A stretch of DNA of 64,000 nucleotides, taken from Dermatophagoides farinae (Eukaryota > Arthropoda > Arachnida > Sarcoptiformes > Pyroglyphidae). Shown in pieces: positions 24,941-33,900 of this stretch. The stretch is taken from contig NC_134678.1 in the NCBI RefSeq assembly GCF_024713945.1, forward strand, positions 1,364,001 to 1,428,000, read 5' to 3'. Made by a program: the position numbers and the translations under genes. Each line of letters starts with the position of its first letter. The first letter of the stretch is position 1. The notes below the pieces were generated by a model. The model worked only from the letters and a program-made list of their open reading frames with translations, searched no databases and was not told where the DNA came from.

Positions 24941-27900
24941 GCAAGAATATTCTTTTCTTTTATTTTTCCAAATCGTTAACCTATCATCCACTAAACAATT
25001 TGTGCTTGTGTGTGTGTTTTGGATCAAATTTTTGATAAAAATTGAAAGGAAAAAAAATTCTACTTACGTATAGGAAGGCTTGTTGTTTGTTTTCGTTGTT
25101 GTTGTTGTTGCTGCTGTTGTTGTTGTTTATCCGTTGCTGATTTCAATGTTGGCTGTTTGTTTGTATTGAAAGAACAATCATAATTGTTGTAGTTGTTATT
25201 ATTATTATGGATAAAAATTTTTAAATTTGTATTACTAACACTAAATGTAGTGGGTATTTGTAATGATGATCTGGATCTATCATATGAATGTTTATTAATA
25301 TTTGATGTAGGCGTTGGTGATGATGAAATTTGTAAATTCGTATCAATCACAACATTTTGATCATCAACATAATCATTAATTTCAATTGATGCCGATATAT
25401 TTGATGATGATAATGTTTTTTTCGATTGATTACGATTTGATCGTTGTTGTTGTTGTTGTTGTTGTGGTTGTTGTTTTAGTGGCTGTTGTTGTTGTAATGG
25501 TGAACAAACGTTCTGTTGTTGATGATTATTATTAATGTTTGTCGGTGATTGTTGTATATAATCATCCGATTGTAAATAATCTTCTGGTCGTCTTAGATAC
25601 TGGAACAGAAAAAAAGAGTTCAAAATAAAGCAATAATCAGATTCGAAAATCAATCAAAAATATTCATTTCACACACACACAGACACACACATATACACCA
25701 AACACCGGCACACACACACACACACACACAAACCCCGGCAAATATAAAAATGCAGACAGATATTTGTCTGACTGACTGAATAAATGTCAAAAAAAAAACT
25801 TTATTGATGGATCATAAATTATGGGGAATGAAACGAAAAAAAAATGAAATAAAATTGCATATGAAATTCTGAAACCAGGGGAAACAACAAAGGCATACAA
25901 AACAACAACAACAACAAAACACACACTTGCATACACACATGCACAAATATACTAAGAATAATTATAAAAGAAAAAAGTCATTCAAAATCAGGTGAAAAAA
26001 AGGTAGCGGTGTTGTTGTTGCGCTATGGGGGGTGGGTGGCTGGCAGCGGAAATAATCATCATCGGATATTATGGATAAAGAGAAAAAGAAATCGAATTAA
26101 TCAAGCCAGAAAGGCAAAAAAAATCGTGATAAAGAAACGGAAATGAAAAGTGAAAAGTTTAACAAAATTGTGTGTGTGTGTTTAGAAACCAACAACGAAA
26201 GGAAAAAAAACAATAAGGTATATATTTACTGCTATAATGATAAAGAAAGAAAACAATGATTTCAAATGAAAGAAAAAAAAACAAAAAAGAACTCAAGAAA
26301 ACAGAATAGCTATTTCTGTTGCCATAACAATTCATCACAACATTAAATGTGTCTGTCAAAGTGTGTTGAAACACTATCACAAAGATTTTCAATGACGTGT
26401 ATGTGTGTGTGTGTGTGTTTTCATCATTATGGATCGAATATTTTTTTTGAAATGCATTACAGTGAAGCAAACTTTTTTTTCATTTTTGTTGTTTTAATCT
26501 GGTGGGGGTAAAAATAATATAGGACCACTGTTAATTGCAGCGGTAGCCAAAAAAAAAAGGAGAGAAATATGAAATGGCAGTAAACATGGCAGTCATTTGT
26601 TTTTGTTTCGTATATGGTAATAAAACCATTTTGATTTTGAAAAATAAAAAGAAAAACAAATCAATAATAAAAAAAACCCAATAATATGTTAATGATACAC
26701 ATGCATGAAACTTTTGGACGAGCAAAAAATAAATAAATAAACATGCAAATTACTGTCGCTGGACCAAACACATACACACACACACACATCCAACTAAAAC
26801 CAGAAAATGATTCCAAAATCTAAATATAGAAAATAAAATGTCGGTATCGATTCCGTCCGTACGCTGAAACTTGAATAACACCGGGTTTGTTTATCAATAA
26901 AATTTTTTTTTTTTTTTTGCAAGTTTGTGGTTGGATAAAATCCACTTTCTCTCACTTTTTTTTTCGATAATTCTGGTGTTTTTTTTGTGGCTGTTCACAC
27001 ATTCAATGTTCATCATCACAGTCACAAGAATTGGATTTTATAACTATACAACCAAGAAAAAAAAATAGATAAAATGCAACGAAAAAAATGAAATGAAATG
27101 ATTTTCACGTGCGTCAATAAAATGAGGAGTGAAACAAATTCCTGTAGAAAAGTAGTAAATTGCCACCTAAAACCTAAAAACTATTCGATTCGTTTTTATG
27201 TAGTAGGTAAACGAGATTATTCATCATCATCATGCATTTTTGGCAAAATAGAGAATATTGGTGTGAACATTGTACAATTGACGTAAAACGTAAACATTTA
27301 CGTTTTTTTGTGTGTGTGTGTCTCTTCCACAACATTAAATCCAAATATGAAAATCTTTTTTAAAAAATTTAAACAAACAACTAGAATTAAACATACATAC
27401 CATATCGGTGACGGAGGTTTTTGCACCTAAATCCACTAATCGACAATACATACAACCTGAATCGGGTAATAATGCTGCCAAATGCAGTGGTGTACGTCCT
27501 TGCTAATCATATCATATCGGTTGATTGGTTGTTTGTTTTGATTTTTTTTTTTTTTTTTGGTAAAAAATAAAATCAAAATCCGAGAGAGAGAGAGATAAAA
27601 GTAAAAAGAAAAAAATTAAATTTTTTATATATCAGATTTAAAAGCACAAAAAAAAATTTCAATAAAGTGCGCGTTGTGTGTGTTTGTGCGTGTCTGTGCA
27701 TAAATGAATTCGGGAAAAAAAATTCATCATGTTTTCTGGCCAAATATTTTGATGAAAATCATGGCTAGCTTGTCTCATGTACAGTGCGGCTCCAAAGATA
27801 ATGAGATTTATTTTTTTTTTTTTTTGACAAAATTCACTGACTACATGAGACTTTAGGGTAATATTACGGTTTTGACCCATATTAAATCAATGAATCCTAC

Positions 27901-30900
27901 ATACATATATATAATATATAAAAATTAATGAGAAAAAAAAACCAAGCAACGACGGGTATAACCTTCAAATTTTCTCTCTCTCTTACTCGGTTTTAGTTCC
28001 AGGAACGAATGTGTATTGTGTAACCAAAGTAACATACAGATATATAATCCGGTTTATTTTATGGGGGTGGCGAATGTTTTTTTTTTTCATTAGTTTTGGT
28101 TTGGTTTATTTTCTACTCATTTAGCTCATACACACACACACACACACACAAACACATTTGGATTTAATCCATAAATAAAAATGCGGTCATTCTGTTATTG
28201 TTTGGTAGTATGGTGTTTGCTTGGATTAAATGAATAGAAAAAAAAAATTTCCAGAATGTGTCATTCAATGTGTCTGTTATTTTTTTTTCTTTCTAAAGAA
28301 TTTTTTTTTTATTTTCGTTCCACTCATCAAACCATAACCATGATGGCTGTCGTGTAGTTTTGTTTTCATTAGGAAATTTTTTTTTTCGTTTCAAATCATT
28401 TTGGCAGCAAAAAAAAAAAACACAAATATAACACCACGACCAATGTAATGAAAGTATTTTACTTTTTTTTTGTTGAAGAATTAATCTCTCTCTCTCTCCT
28501 GAAACGGGTAGATACAAAAGATAGAATAAAATGAAATGAAATGAAAAAAAAAATTAAAATAAAAATCCTAATGGGAAAAAGGAAATGGTCCAGATTGGAT
28601 CAAAATAATCTCTATATGCATCTCTCTCTATTCAGTCATTTATGGACAAAAGGTGGCCATTTTAAATGACCATAATTTAAACACAGACATAGAGTGTATA
28701 AAACTTTTTTTTTCTTGTGTAAATTAAATTTTTGTTTTTTTTCATTAAAACTTACATAATCACATGCATCCAATGCAATTGGTAATGATTTAACAATCAA
28801 TTGAACAACATCATAACGTTGTTGTAGTATGGCACGATGTAATGGCGTAACACCAAAATGATCACGGCTAAAAAATAATTCCGGTTGATTAGCCATAAAC
28901 CATTCGATTTGTTTGATTGATTCATCATCATCATCATCGACGGTTTGTATGGCGTTATTTAATGATGTAATTTTTTTCTGTGAATAAGATAAAAAAAAAC
29001 AACGAATAAAATATTTTTGGGGTCAAATCAATTTTTTCTTGGAAAAGAAATGTTGAAATATTTTCTTCTATCACAATCAAATGTAGATTTAATATCATTT
29101 CTTATTCATTGTTTTCGTTGGAATTTTCTCGATCAAAATATCACTCCCACGCGCTCCAAAAGAATCAAATTACATCATGTATGTGTGTGTGTGTGTGTGA
29201 AACAGGAAAATTAATAAACGAACAAATAATGAAAATAATTAAAGGTAAAGGTTGACAAAAAACGGAAATATAAATTTCATTCATATGTATGTATGTGTGT
29301 GTGTGTGTTCAACCAAAAGATTTTTTTTCCTCTCTAATACTATCAATAACGAGTTAATTATTTCTATTCTTCTTTTCCATTTTCATTCATGTACATTTGT
29401 GCTTCAGAACATTCATGGGACATGAGAAAAACATTGAAAAAGCTCAATATTCACTAATATAATGATGATCTAATGTAGATAATGTTGTAGAATTCTTTGC
29501 AGTTGTTTACTACATCATTAGATCATAAGATAAACACACACACACACAGAAACAGAATTTTGGATTCTAATATCATTTTCAATATATTTACATTGAAATG
29601 TGACAAAATCATTTCGTACTACTACTACTACTACTACTGTTACTTGAACAAACAAACAAACAATCAAATTGAAAATGAAAATTTGATTAATTTAGTTGTA
29701 GAAATAGAAAAAAAATTTACATTTTTTTTCGTCTCATTTTTCACGACAATGATTCCAAAGATTCCACTTAACAACACACATTGCCATTCAAATTCTATTT
29801 CTGCAGAATATTTCCTATCCACTAGAATCTGGTAACTAAATAGATATAGAGAGCATCTGTATTTCGAAAGAATTGTTCGTATTATAACAAAAAAAAAATA
29901 AAATAAAATAAAACTAAACGGAAATGATGATGACAAATGCTCTCTGTCTGTCTGTCTGTGTGTGTGAATGTTGTACACACAAAGCACATTTGAATGTGGC
30001 TAGAAAAAAAAATTCTTGTCTTTGAAATTTCTATATTACATCCACACACACACACTGTCTGGACATGAAAATAAATAAGTGATAATAATAAACGTCGAAT
30101 AATTCGTCATTTTGTTCATTCATATTATTAGAAACAAGTTTTTTCTCTTCCCCTCCAAACAGTTTTTCTACAGAATTTGTTCAGGCAATTCTGAAAGAAT
30201 AATAAAAGAATGTTTCCATGCTAATAGCAGACACACACACACACACACAATTGAACAACAACAACAACAACAACAAGACACACAGACAAAAAAGGGGACA
30301 AAAGAAAAGCAAGATATCAAATGATGATAAGAGAATGATATTTTTTTCTAATGAAAAGAAAGAATTTTTGGAAAGAACAAGAAAAAATGAGAATACATGC
30401 CTGTATCGATGGTATTGATTCAATGAAACGTGATACATTTAATGATGCAACAATATTAGCATTACGCCATGAATATATTTGATCACCATATGAATCTAGT
30501 ACAAATTTTTTTAATTGTACAATATTTTCCGTTATAATACAATCATAAATCTGTTCATATGTTGGTTTGATAGCGATTGGTGTAAATTGAAACATTTTCA
30601 TTGTACGATTCAAATGATTTATCATTTGTGTTGATGATCGTTTCACAGCGTTATCATTATCATTGCCATTATTATTATTCATTTCATTCAGTTTTGTATG
30701 TTGATTATTTTTATCCGCCATTGTTGTTGTTAATAATGACAATGGTGGTGTCGGTACAACGATCGATGGTAAAGTGAAATTTTTCCTATCATTCAATGAT
30801 TCAATACTTGTTCCACGTCCACTAGTTTTCGTTGATGATGATGATGATGTTGATGTTGATGACAATGATAATGGTGGTGATAGTTGTTGTGCAATAGGAT

Positions 30901-30958
30901 TTTCAACTGAATAATGATCATATCCATTAAATGGTGGTGAATGATTCGTTACATTCAT
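2025..30958 (-). CDS. Giant modular ankyrin-repeat protein (21 exons, 2,625 aa)
   Basis: Coding exons in transcript order: 30958-30401, 28977-28756, 27502-27401, 25599-25068, 20529-20132, 20020-19817, 19704-19588, 19111-18922, 16547-16425, 16264-16100, 16014-15506, 14438-14287, 14208-13803, 8305-7653, 6059-4549, 4476-4121, 3984-3738, 3660-2618, 2556-2353, 2270-2169, 2108-2025. Every junction has an AG acceptor, 19 of 20 donors are GT, and all phases close (7,878 nt). The ATG at 30958 has an in-frame TGA three codons upstream. The protein repeats a unit of a G-[YHQ]-G motif helix, a helical pair and about three ankyrin repeats (consensus D-x-x-G-x-T-P-L-H-x-A). Copies lie near residues 125-305, 555-725, 871-1055, 1105-1290, 1948-2120 and 2440-2620, with a two-repeat remnant near 2370-2430. 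Linkers are disordered. There is no signal peptide or membrane segment, so it is probably an intracellular scaffold (inference). I do not recognise the family. The weakest joins are exons 1/2 and 4/5. Confidence 0.85.
2169..2270 (-). CDS. Ankyrin gene, exon 20 (ankyrin repeat)
   Basis: This 102-nt exon has phase 0 at both ends and encodes one repeat beginning LGRTPLHYAMAMSK and ending in the turn ADKAIRDV. It has the same length and phases as exon 3, its counterpart in module 1. The donor is GTATGT. Confidence 0.88.
2353..2556 (-). CDS. Ankyrin gene, exon 19 (helix pair plus ankyrin repeat)
   Basis: This 204-nt exon has phase 0 at both ends, the same length as exon 6. It encodes a helix pair (DELHTFIRNGYLEGV) and the repeat RGRTSLHLAVLFGN, ending at P-D-N before GTAAGT. 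The match with exon 6 in length, phase and content supports module duplication. Confidence 0.88.
2618..3660 (-). CDS. Ankyrin gene, exon 18 (acidic linker, degenerate ankyrin pair, start of last module)
   Basis: The exon runs from phase 1 to phase 0. The first 200 or so residues are a charged, N/D/E/K/S-rich disordered linker. Then comes DEHGRTVLHLAAAKDQK with a second weak repeat, which looks like the tail of a decayed module. It ends with the degenerate module motif LLLLEGYATLL and AAELQ, where the intron falls as in exons 1 and 5. Confidence 0.85.
3738..3984 (-). CDS. Ankyrin gene, exon 17 (two ankyrin repeats of module 5)
   Basis: The exon runs from phase 0 to phase 1. It begins DGRTPFHYAAVLPDKQ and continues without an intron into DRYGFTPVDYLTNG, so the intron found here in modules 1, 2, 3 and the last is missing. 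A basic/acidic tail follows. The donor is GTATGT. Confidence 0.87.
4121..4476 (-). CDS. Ankyrin gene, exon 16 (module 5 core)
   Basis: The exon runs from phase 1 to phase 0. It encodes LEHVVIAGQGHRLL (module motif), IPHYMEKIKKIHESVIKGN (helix pair) and DQYGNSPLHLAVLHGHVD (ankyrin repeat), ending at P-D-N before the donor GTAATC. The acceptor is a weak ...TTCGAAAG, but the phase fits. Confidence 0.85.
4549..6059 (-). CDS. Ankyrin gene, exon 15 (503-residue acidic disordered linker)
   Basis: A single 1.5 kb exon (phase 2 to phase 1) of extremely low complexity. It has runs of T, Q and N and long D/E tracts, with no hydrophobic core. CAA/CAG, GAT and GAA codon runs make it prone to length change. 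Long open frames on the opposite strand here are shadows of this composition. Confidence 0.8.
6060..7652 (-). other. Intron 14 of the ankyrin gene (1.6 kb)
   Basis: No gene-like content was seen. It holds a CA microsatellite at about 6547-6572, a GAAT tetranucleotide run near 7007-7027, an ATTC run near 7437-7459, and A/T runs. Confidence 0.7.
7653..8305 (-). CDS. Ankyrin gene, exon 14 (two ankyrin repeats of module 4 plus linker)
   Basis: The acceptor is TTTTGCAG in phase 0; the donor is GTAATG in phase 2. The exon begins MNRNALHLAALSGNGDIYR, then GKTAEHYLRNNPAI without the intron other modules have there. An alanine-rich, S/T-rich and then D/N-rich linker follows. The opening ATG is an internal methionine. 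Confidence 0.85.
8912..8919. repeat. Left target-site duplication (TATATATA)
   Basis: Eight bases directly before the left inverted repeat, repeated at 10850-10857. They are low complexity, so taken alone they are weak evidence. Confidence 0.6.
8920..8931 (+). repeat. Left terminal inverted repeat of the hAT-like element
   Basis: CAGGGCCGGCCC is the exact reverse complement of 10838-10849. Confidence 0.85.
9592..10020. repeat. 44-bp minisatellite in two opposed arrays inside the hAT-like element
   Basis: The unit includes GGTCGTGTTAGTTTGGACAT and TTTCTCGATTCTGAACT. About two copies read in one orientation (9592-9679). After a short spacer, about seven full or shortened copies read the other way (9712-10020). 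The array could fold into a long hairpin. Some copies are truncated or diverged. Confidence 0.85.
10705..10770 (+). repeat. Short direct repeats near the right end of the hAT-like element
   Basis: Units of the type AGTACTACGAGGCTCTTG and AACTGCGAGGCTCTT alternate here. They contain the subterminal box CGAGGC found at both ends of the element, and so may be subterminal transposase-binding repeats (inference). Confidence 0.6.
10838..10849 (-). repeat. Right terminal inverted repeat of the hAT-like element
   Basis: GGGCCGGCCCTG mirrors 8920-8931 and is followed by the duplication TATATATA at 10850-10857. Confidence 0.85.
13803..14208 (-). CDS. Ankyrin gene, exon 13 (module 4 core)
   Basis: The exon runs from phase 2 to phase 0. 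After a short poly-Q it encodes LEELLLDGYGGELIG (module motif), IPQSMERIHELHSSIINGE (helix pair) and DQNSFTPFHLAVINGHVD (ankyrin repeat), ending at K-D-N before GTGAGT. The intron placement is the same as in modules 2, 5 and the last. Confidence 0.88.
14287..14438 (-). CDS. Ankyrin gene, exon 12 (end of module 3 and linker)
   Basis: The exon runs from phase 0 to phase 2. It begins QGKTPDYYRVHFLSIPNE, equivalent to the start of exons 4, 8 and 21, then a short N/S-rich linker. The donor is GTAATA. Confidence 0.83.
14439..15505 (-). other. Intron 11 of the ankyrin gene (1.07 kb)
   Basis: Only simple sequence: CA/GT arrays near 14810-14823, 14872-14893 and 15022-15042, GA/CT runs, and AAC/GTT repeats. 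No coding signal. Confidence 0.7.
15506..16014 (-). CDS. Ankyrin gene, exon 11 (module 3, intron-poor version)
   Basis: The exon runs from phase 1 to phase 0. One 509-nt exon covers what modules 1 and 2 spread over three: LEGVVLEGHGERLR, the helix pair IMNKIQNIHQAVSMGD, then DHLGMTPLHKATIMGHLE and DREGRTALHYSTA, ending V-R-D-S before GTAACT. Two ancestral introns appear to have been lost here. Confidence 0.88.
16100..16264 (-). CDS. Ankyrin gene, exon 10 (Q/N-rich linker)
   Basis: Phase 1 at both ends, acceptor ATATTATTAG, donor GTGAGT. It encodes 55 residues with a seven-glutamine run and an asparagine run. The symmetric phase means it could be skipped without a frameshift. Confidence 0.75.
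16425..16547 (-). CDS. Ankyrin gene, exon 9 (N/D-rich linker)
   Basis: Phase 1 at both ends, acceptor TTTTTTTTAG, donor GTCAGT. It encodes 41 residues beginning K-E-R-S-L-S-P-N-W-N-R-Y and continuing N/D-rich. Like exon 10 it is symmetric and could be skipped in frame. Confidence 0.75.
16548..18921 (-). other. Intron 8 of the ankyrin gene (2.4 kb)
   Basis: No gene, RNA or mobile element recognised. AAC/GTT, CA/GT and A/T simple repeats throughout. Confidence 0.65.
18922..19111 (-). CDS. Ankyrin gene, exon 8 (end of module 2, basic and serine-rich linker)
   Basis: The exon runs from phase 0 to phase 1. It begins KNRTADFYLRSPEQIN, then has the basic patch RKRSKR (possible nuclear localisation-like cluster), and ends in a serine run. 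The donor is GTGAGT. Confidence 0.82.
19112..19587 (-). other. Intron 7 of the ankyrin gene (476 bases)
   Basis: A- and T-runs, a CT/TC-rich stretch near 19352-19378 and a GTT run near 19409-19427. No coding signal. Confidence 0.7.
19588..19704 (-). CDS. Ankyrin gene, exon 7 (ankyrin repeat of module 2)
   Basis: 117 nt, phase 0 at both ends. It encodes EKRTPLHYAAGLTADNDDD and a second helix ending I-L-D-Q. It is the counterpart of exons 3 and 20, lengthened by a small acidic insertion. The donor is GTTTGG, weak but in phase. Confidence 0.85.
19817..20020 (-). CDS. Ankyrin gene, exon 6 (helix pair plus ankyrin repeat of module 2)
   Basis: 204 nt, phase 0 at both ends. It begins DQIDQLHKAATRGN and contains DQLGATPLHKAVLYGHFD, ending G-D-N before GTGAGT. 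It is equivalent in length and phase to exon 19. Confidence 0.88.
20132..20529 (-). CDS. Ankyrin gene, exon 5 (linker and module 2 motif)
   Basis: The exon runs from phase 1 to phase 0. An S/H/N-rich linker is followed by LSELEELVLQGYGDKLLG and FLDNLPNYL, ending before GTTAGT. The acceptor ...CTAAAATAG has a poor pyrimidine tract. Phase fits, but a nearby alternative start of this exon is possible. Confidence 0.78.
20530..25067 (-). other. Intron 4 of the ankyrin gene (4.5 kb)
   Basis: No recognised gene or mobile element. It contains many CA/GT arrays (near 21161-21177, 22025-22043, 22158-22177, 24511-24535) and adenine runs of 28 (23254-23281) and 30 (24909-24938). An undetected small linker exon cannot be excluded, because exons 4 and 5 are both linker-type. 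Confidence 0.6.
25068..25599 (-). CDS. Ankyrin gene, exon 4 (end of module 1 and Q/N-rich linker)
   Basis: The exon runs from phase 0 to phase 1. It begins YLRRPEDYLQSDDYIQ, then a long glutamine- and asparagine-rich region with two Q runs of about 7 and 10. Acceptor TCTGTTCCAG, donor GTAAGT. Confidence 0.82.
25600..27400 (-). other. Intron 3 of the ankyrin gene (1.8 kb)
   Basis: CA arrays near 25670-25733 and GT near 26401-26418, otherwise A/T-rich. No feature recognised. Confidence 0.65.
27401..27502 (-). CDS. Ankyrin gene, exon 3 (ankyrin repeat of module 1)
   Basis: 102 nt, phase 0 at both ends. It encodes QGRTPLHLAALLPDSG and a second helix ending V-T-D-M. The exon is too short to stand out as an open frame and was found from the splice sites (acceptor ATGATTAG, donor GTATGT). 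Confidence 0.87.
27503..28755 (-). other. Intron 2 of the ankyrin gene (1.25 kb)
   Basis: A/T runs, a CA array near 28131-28150 and CT runs. No coding signal. Confidence 0.65.
28756..28977 (-). CDS. Ankyrin gene, exon 2 (helix pair plus ankyrin repeat of module 1)
   Basis: 222 nt, phase 0 at both ends. It starts KKITSLNNAIQTVDDDDDES and contains DHFGVTPLHRAILQQRYD, ending D-A-C-D-Y before GTAAGT. It is equivalent to exons 6 and 19 with an aspartate insertion. Confidence 0.85.
28978..30400 (-). other. Intron 1 of the ankyrin gene (1.4 kb, probable GC-AG)
   Basis: The only donor that keeps phase with the acceptor at 28977 is CAG|GCATGT, a GC donor. The interior has GT, CA and TAC simple repeats and no coding signal. 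Confidence 0.6.
30401..30958 (-). CDS. Ankyrin gene, exon 1 (start codon, S/T/N-rich head, module 1 motif)
   Basis: The ATG at 30958-30956 is preceded in frame by TGA, three codons upstream. About 120 residues of S/T/P/N-rich sequence precede KKFVLDSYGDQIYSW (module motif) and FIESIPSIQ. An untranslated upstream exon is possible. Confidence 0.8.
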
Positions 30959-33900
30959 ATCCGGTCAATTTAACAATATTCGAATTCTTTTTTTTTTCAT
31001 TCACTCAAGTTGAATTGACCGACTGACGTTTTTAGTTAGTTTTCAGTAAACAACGACAACAACAACATATGATTTGATCTCCAATGAATTATAGTGCAGT
31101 TTAGTTTTACTGTTTTATTCAGGTTTTTGGATTTGATCCAGAATGACTAGAAACATTTATTATACCGAACATTAAATCAATGATGATGATGAGGATCATT
31201 CATTTTTCTGGGGATTTTGGCGGCAAATAATTATTGTTTCCCATTTTCAATTATTATTATTATCTCAATAATTAATAGACATTTAGAATGAAACAAAACA
31301 AAACAAAACAAAAATGAAAAAAGGAACGGTTCCATTTTTTTCCGTGGGATTGAAAATAAACAAAAGAACATTTTCACGTCATACATTGTATATGAATGGT
31401 GTCGTTACTCTTTGCTCATGTGTTACCTTTTTTTGTACAGAATCATTCATTCGAATTTTGATTCTAATTTCCAATTTTGGAAAATAATATTCTGATGAAA
31501 TGAAATAACGACGACGACGACGGCGACAACAGCCACAACAATATTATGAAAAAAGGAAATTACAATTCCGGATTTTTTTTTCGTTTCGTTTCTGTGATAA
31601 TTGTTGTTGTTGTTGTTGTTTTCGTTTTATTGGTTAGCCTGGATTTTATCGAAAAAAATGCCCATTTTCTATATCTTTGTGTTACCGTGGTTGCAATGGC
31701 AACAACAACGAAAACATTCGAATCTTATTGAAAACTTTGAATTATTATTGTTATTCGATTATTGTTCACAGGATAAGATTTTGGTTTGTATGTAATTATA
31801 TGATTAATTTTTTCTATTTATTTTTTTTTGTTTTTTCCCAAAAAAAACAGGAAAAACGTTCATGCCACTAAGTTTCTAAATATATGTCACTTATCAAAAG
31901 GTCATTCCACAATAATAATGAATCAAATCAAATTATCATCATCATCATCATCATGATTTTCGTATTTTTGTCTTATGGTGTGGATAAATTGAAATCAAGT
32001 TGTTTATTAAATCAAAATGAAACAAACAAAAAAACATTGGCATTTATGGTTCGAATCCTTTTTTTTATTGGAAAAAACAACAACAACATCAACAAAAGAA
32101 TTTCATTATATGGACAACACATCAAATGATGATGATGATGATGATGGCCACATATAAACATCATCTTAACATGAATAAATGATGGAATAATAATAATAAT
32201 TTCTAATGTGCAAGCCGATCGAACGAAATTAAAAAAAAAAACAATGAAATTAATGAATGATCAAATTATTTTTTCCGCACCATGAATAATATGGCCATGA
32301 AAAATCCACCAAATGATATGAACGGAAAAAAGTACGCAAACAACATTCAATGTTGAATCCATAAAATTAATTACCGTATTTTTTTGTGCGAACCAGAAAA
32401 AAAACAAACGAACAACTGGCGAAAAAAATCAATAAATTTTTTTCGGATTTCATTCGTCGTCATTCATGAATGGAATGTGTGTGTGTGTGCGTTCAAAAAA
32501 CAAAACAAAACAAATTCATAATCATTATTTCGATGGAAGCGAAGAAAAATTCTTTCAAACTTTGGTATGTTTTCTCCGTTTGAAATTGTTTTCTGTCCAT
32601 TTTCATTGTTTATTCGTTTTTTTTCAATATTAATTTAGTAGTAGTAGTTGTGTCCAACTATTCATTCATTCATCACATCAATATCAAATACATATAGATT
32701 CGAAATTAAAATCAAACAAGAAGAAGAAAAAAAAAGATGATTTATAATTGGAATTTTTTTTTCTTCTCTCGATGATCAACATACACAAAGAAGAAGCAAA
32801 AAAGAAAAATCAATCAAAGATCATAAAGAAAAATGAAGAATGAAAAAAAAAGTTTCATGTCCGCCGGTAATAGAATAAAGCAAAGTTATTCAAGCAGAAA
32901 AATAACAACAACGGAAAAAAATGGAACCAAATCAAACATAATTGTATTTTTTTTTCTTTTCTTGTTTGTTTTGTTGTTTTCGATTGGAAATAGTCCAATT
33001 GATGATGATGACGATGATCCAATCCCCTATGAGTGAGATACATGCACACACATACACACACACACTGTAAGACAATGAAACAAATTCTTGAAAACAAATA
33101 TTATATCACTGAACATCACTGAACTTTGGGTAATGGTGACAACAAACAACCCAAAAAAAAAACTTTTTATTTTTATTTACAGTAATTGTAAATGAGAAAA
33201 AACAACCATACTTGTGTGTTTTGTTTTCAGTTGAAGAATAAATTTGTAATAATGTTACATAACGATTCAAAATTCTATATTTTTCTCATTATGTAATCAT
33301 CATCATGATGGAATGGCCTTGATGTTTGCTAGTACTAGTGGTGTTGGTGGTTGTTATTGTGTATGATGGCCAAAGCCGGTTACCTCGGTAATATATCCAC
33401 GGTATTAATAAATAGTGGATCTCTCTCTCTTTATGCGTGTGTATGTGTATGTGTGTGGATCACCGAGGTAACTAATATTATGATTATTCCAATTCAGATA
33501 TAATTTCGTGATGACCGAATTTTTTTTTCTCTTCTCATTTTGTCTATATATGAACAAAAAAAAAATTTCTATTTACACAGGTAAACTCTGATAAACAACT
33601 AAGCTGGAAACAAAACAAAACAAAAAACAAATTGTTTATGACTAGATAGATGGCTGGATTTGAACTGCAAAAAAAAAAAACAAAAAAAAAAAATCAACCA
33701 AATAACCGGATCAATCACGATACTGTCATGTTTTTCATTTCATGGCCACCATTTTTATATATGCACTGGTTTTTCGGAATTTATTATCATTTTCAAACAA
33801 ACAAAAATGTAAATAATCAGTCATCATTAGAAGATAGAAAAGAAAAAACAGAATATTTTTTCATCTGATTCATTTCATTTATGAACTGTGATCCATTTGA

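Noticed and set aside
27098-27286. 62-codon plus-strand open frame of fairly mixed composition
   Set aside because: No domain, no splice partners, in an intron of the opposite-strand gene; length expected by chance.
32048-32058. GGTTCGAATCC, a perfect tRNA B-box sequence
   Set aside because: No matching A-box, acceptor stem or cloverleaf upstream; an isolated match.
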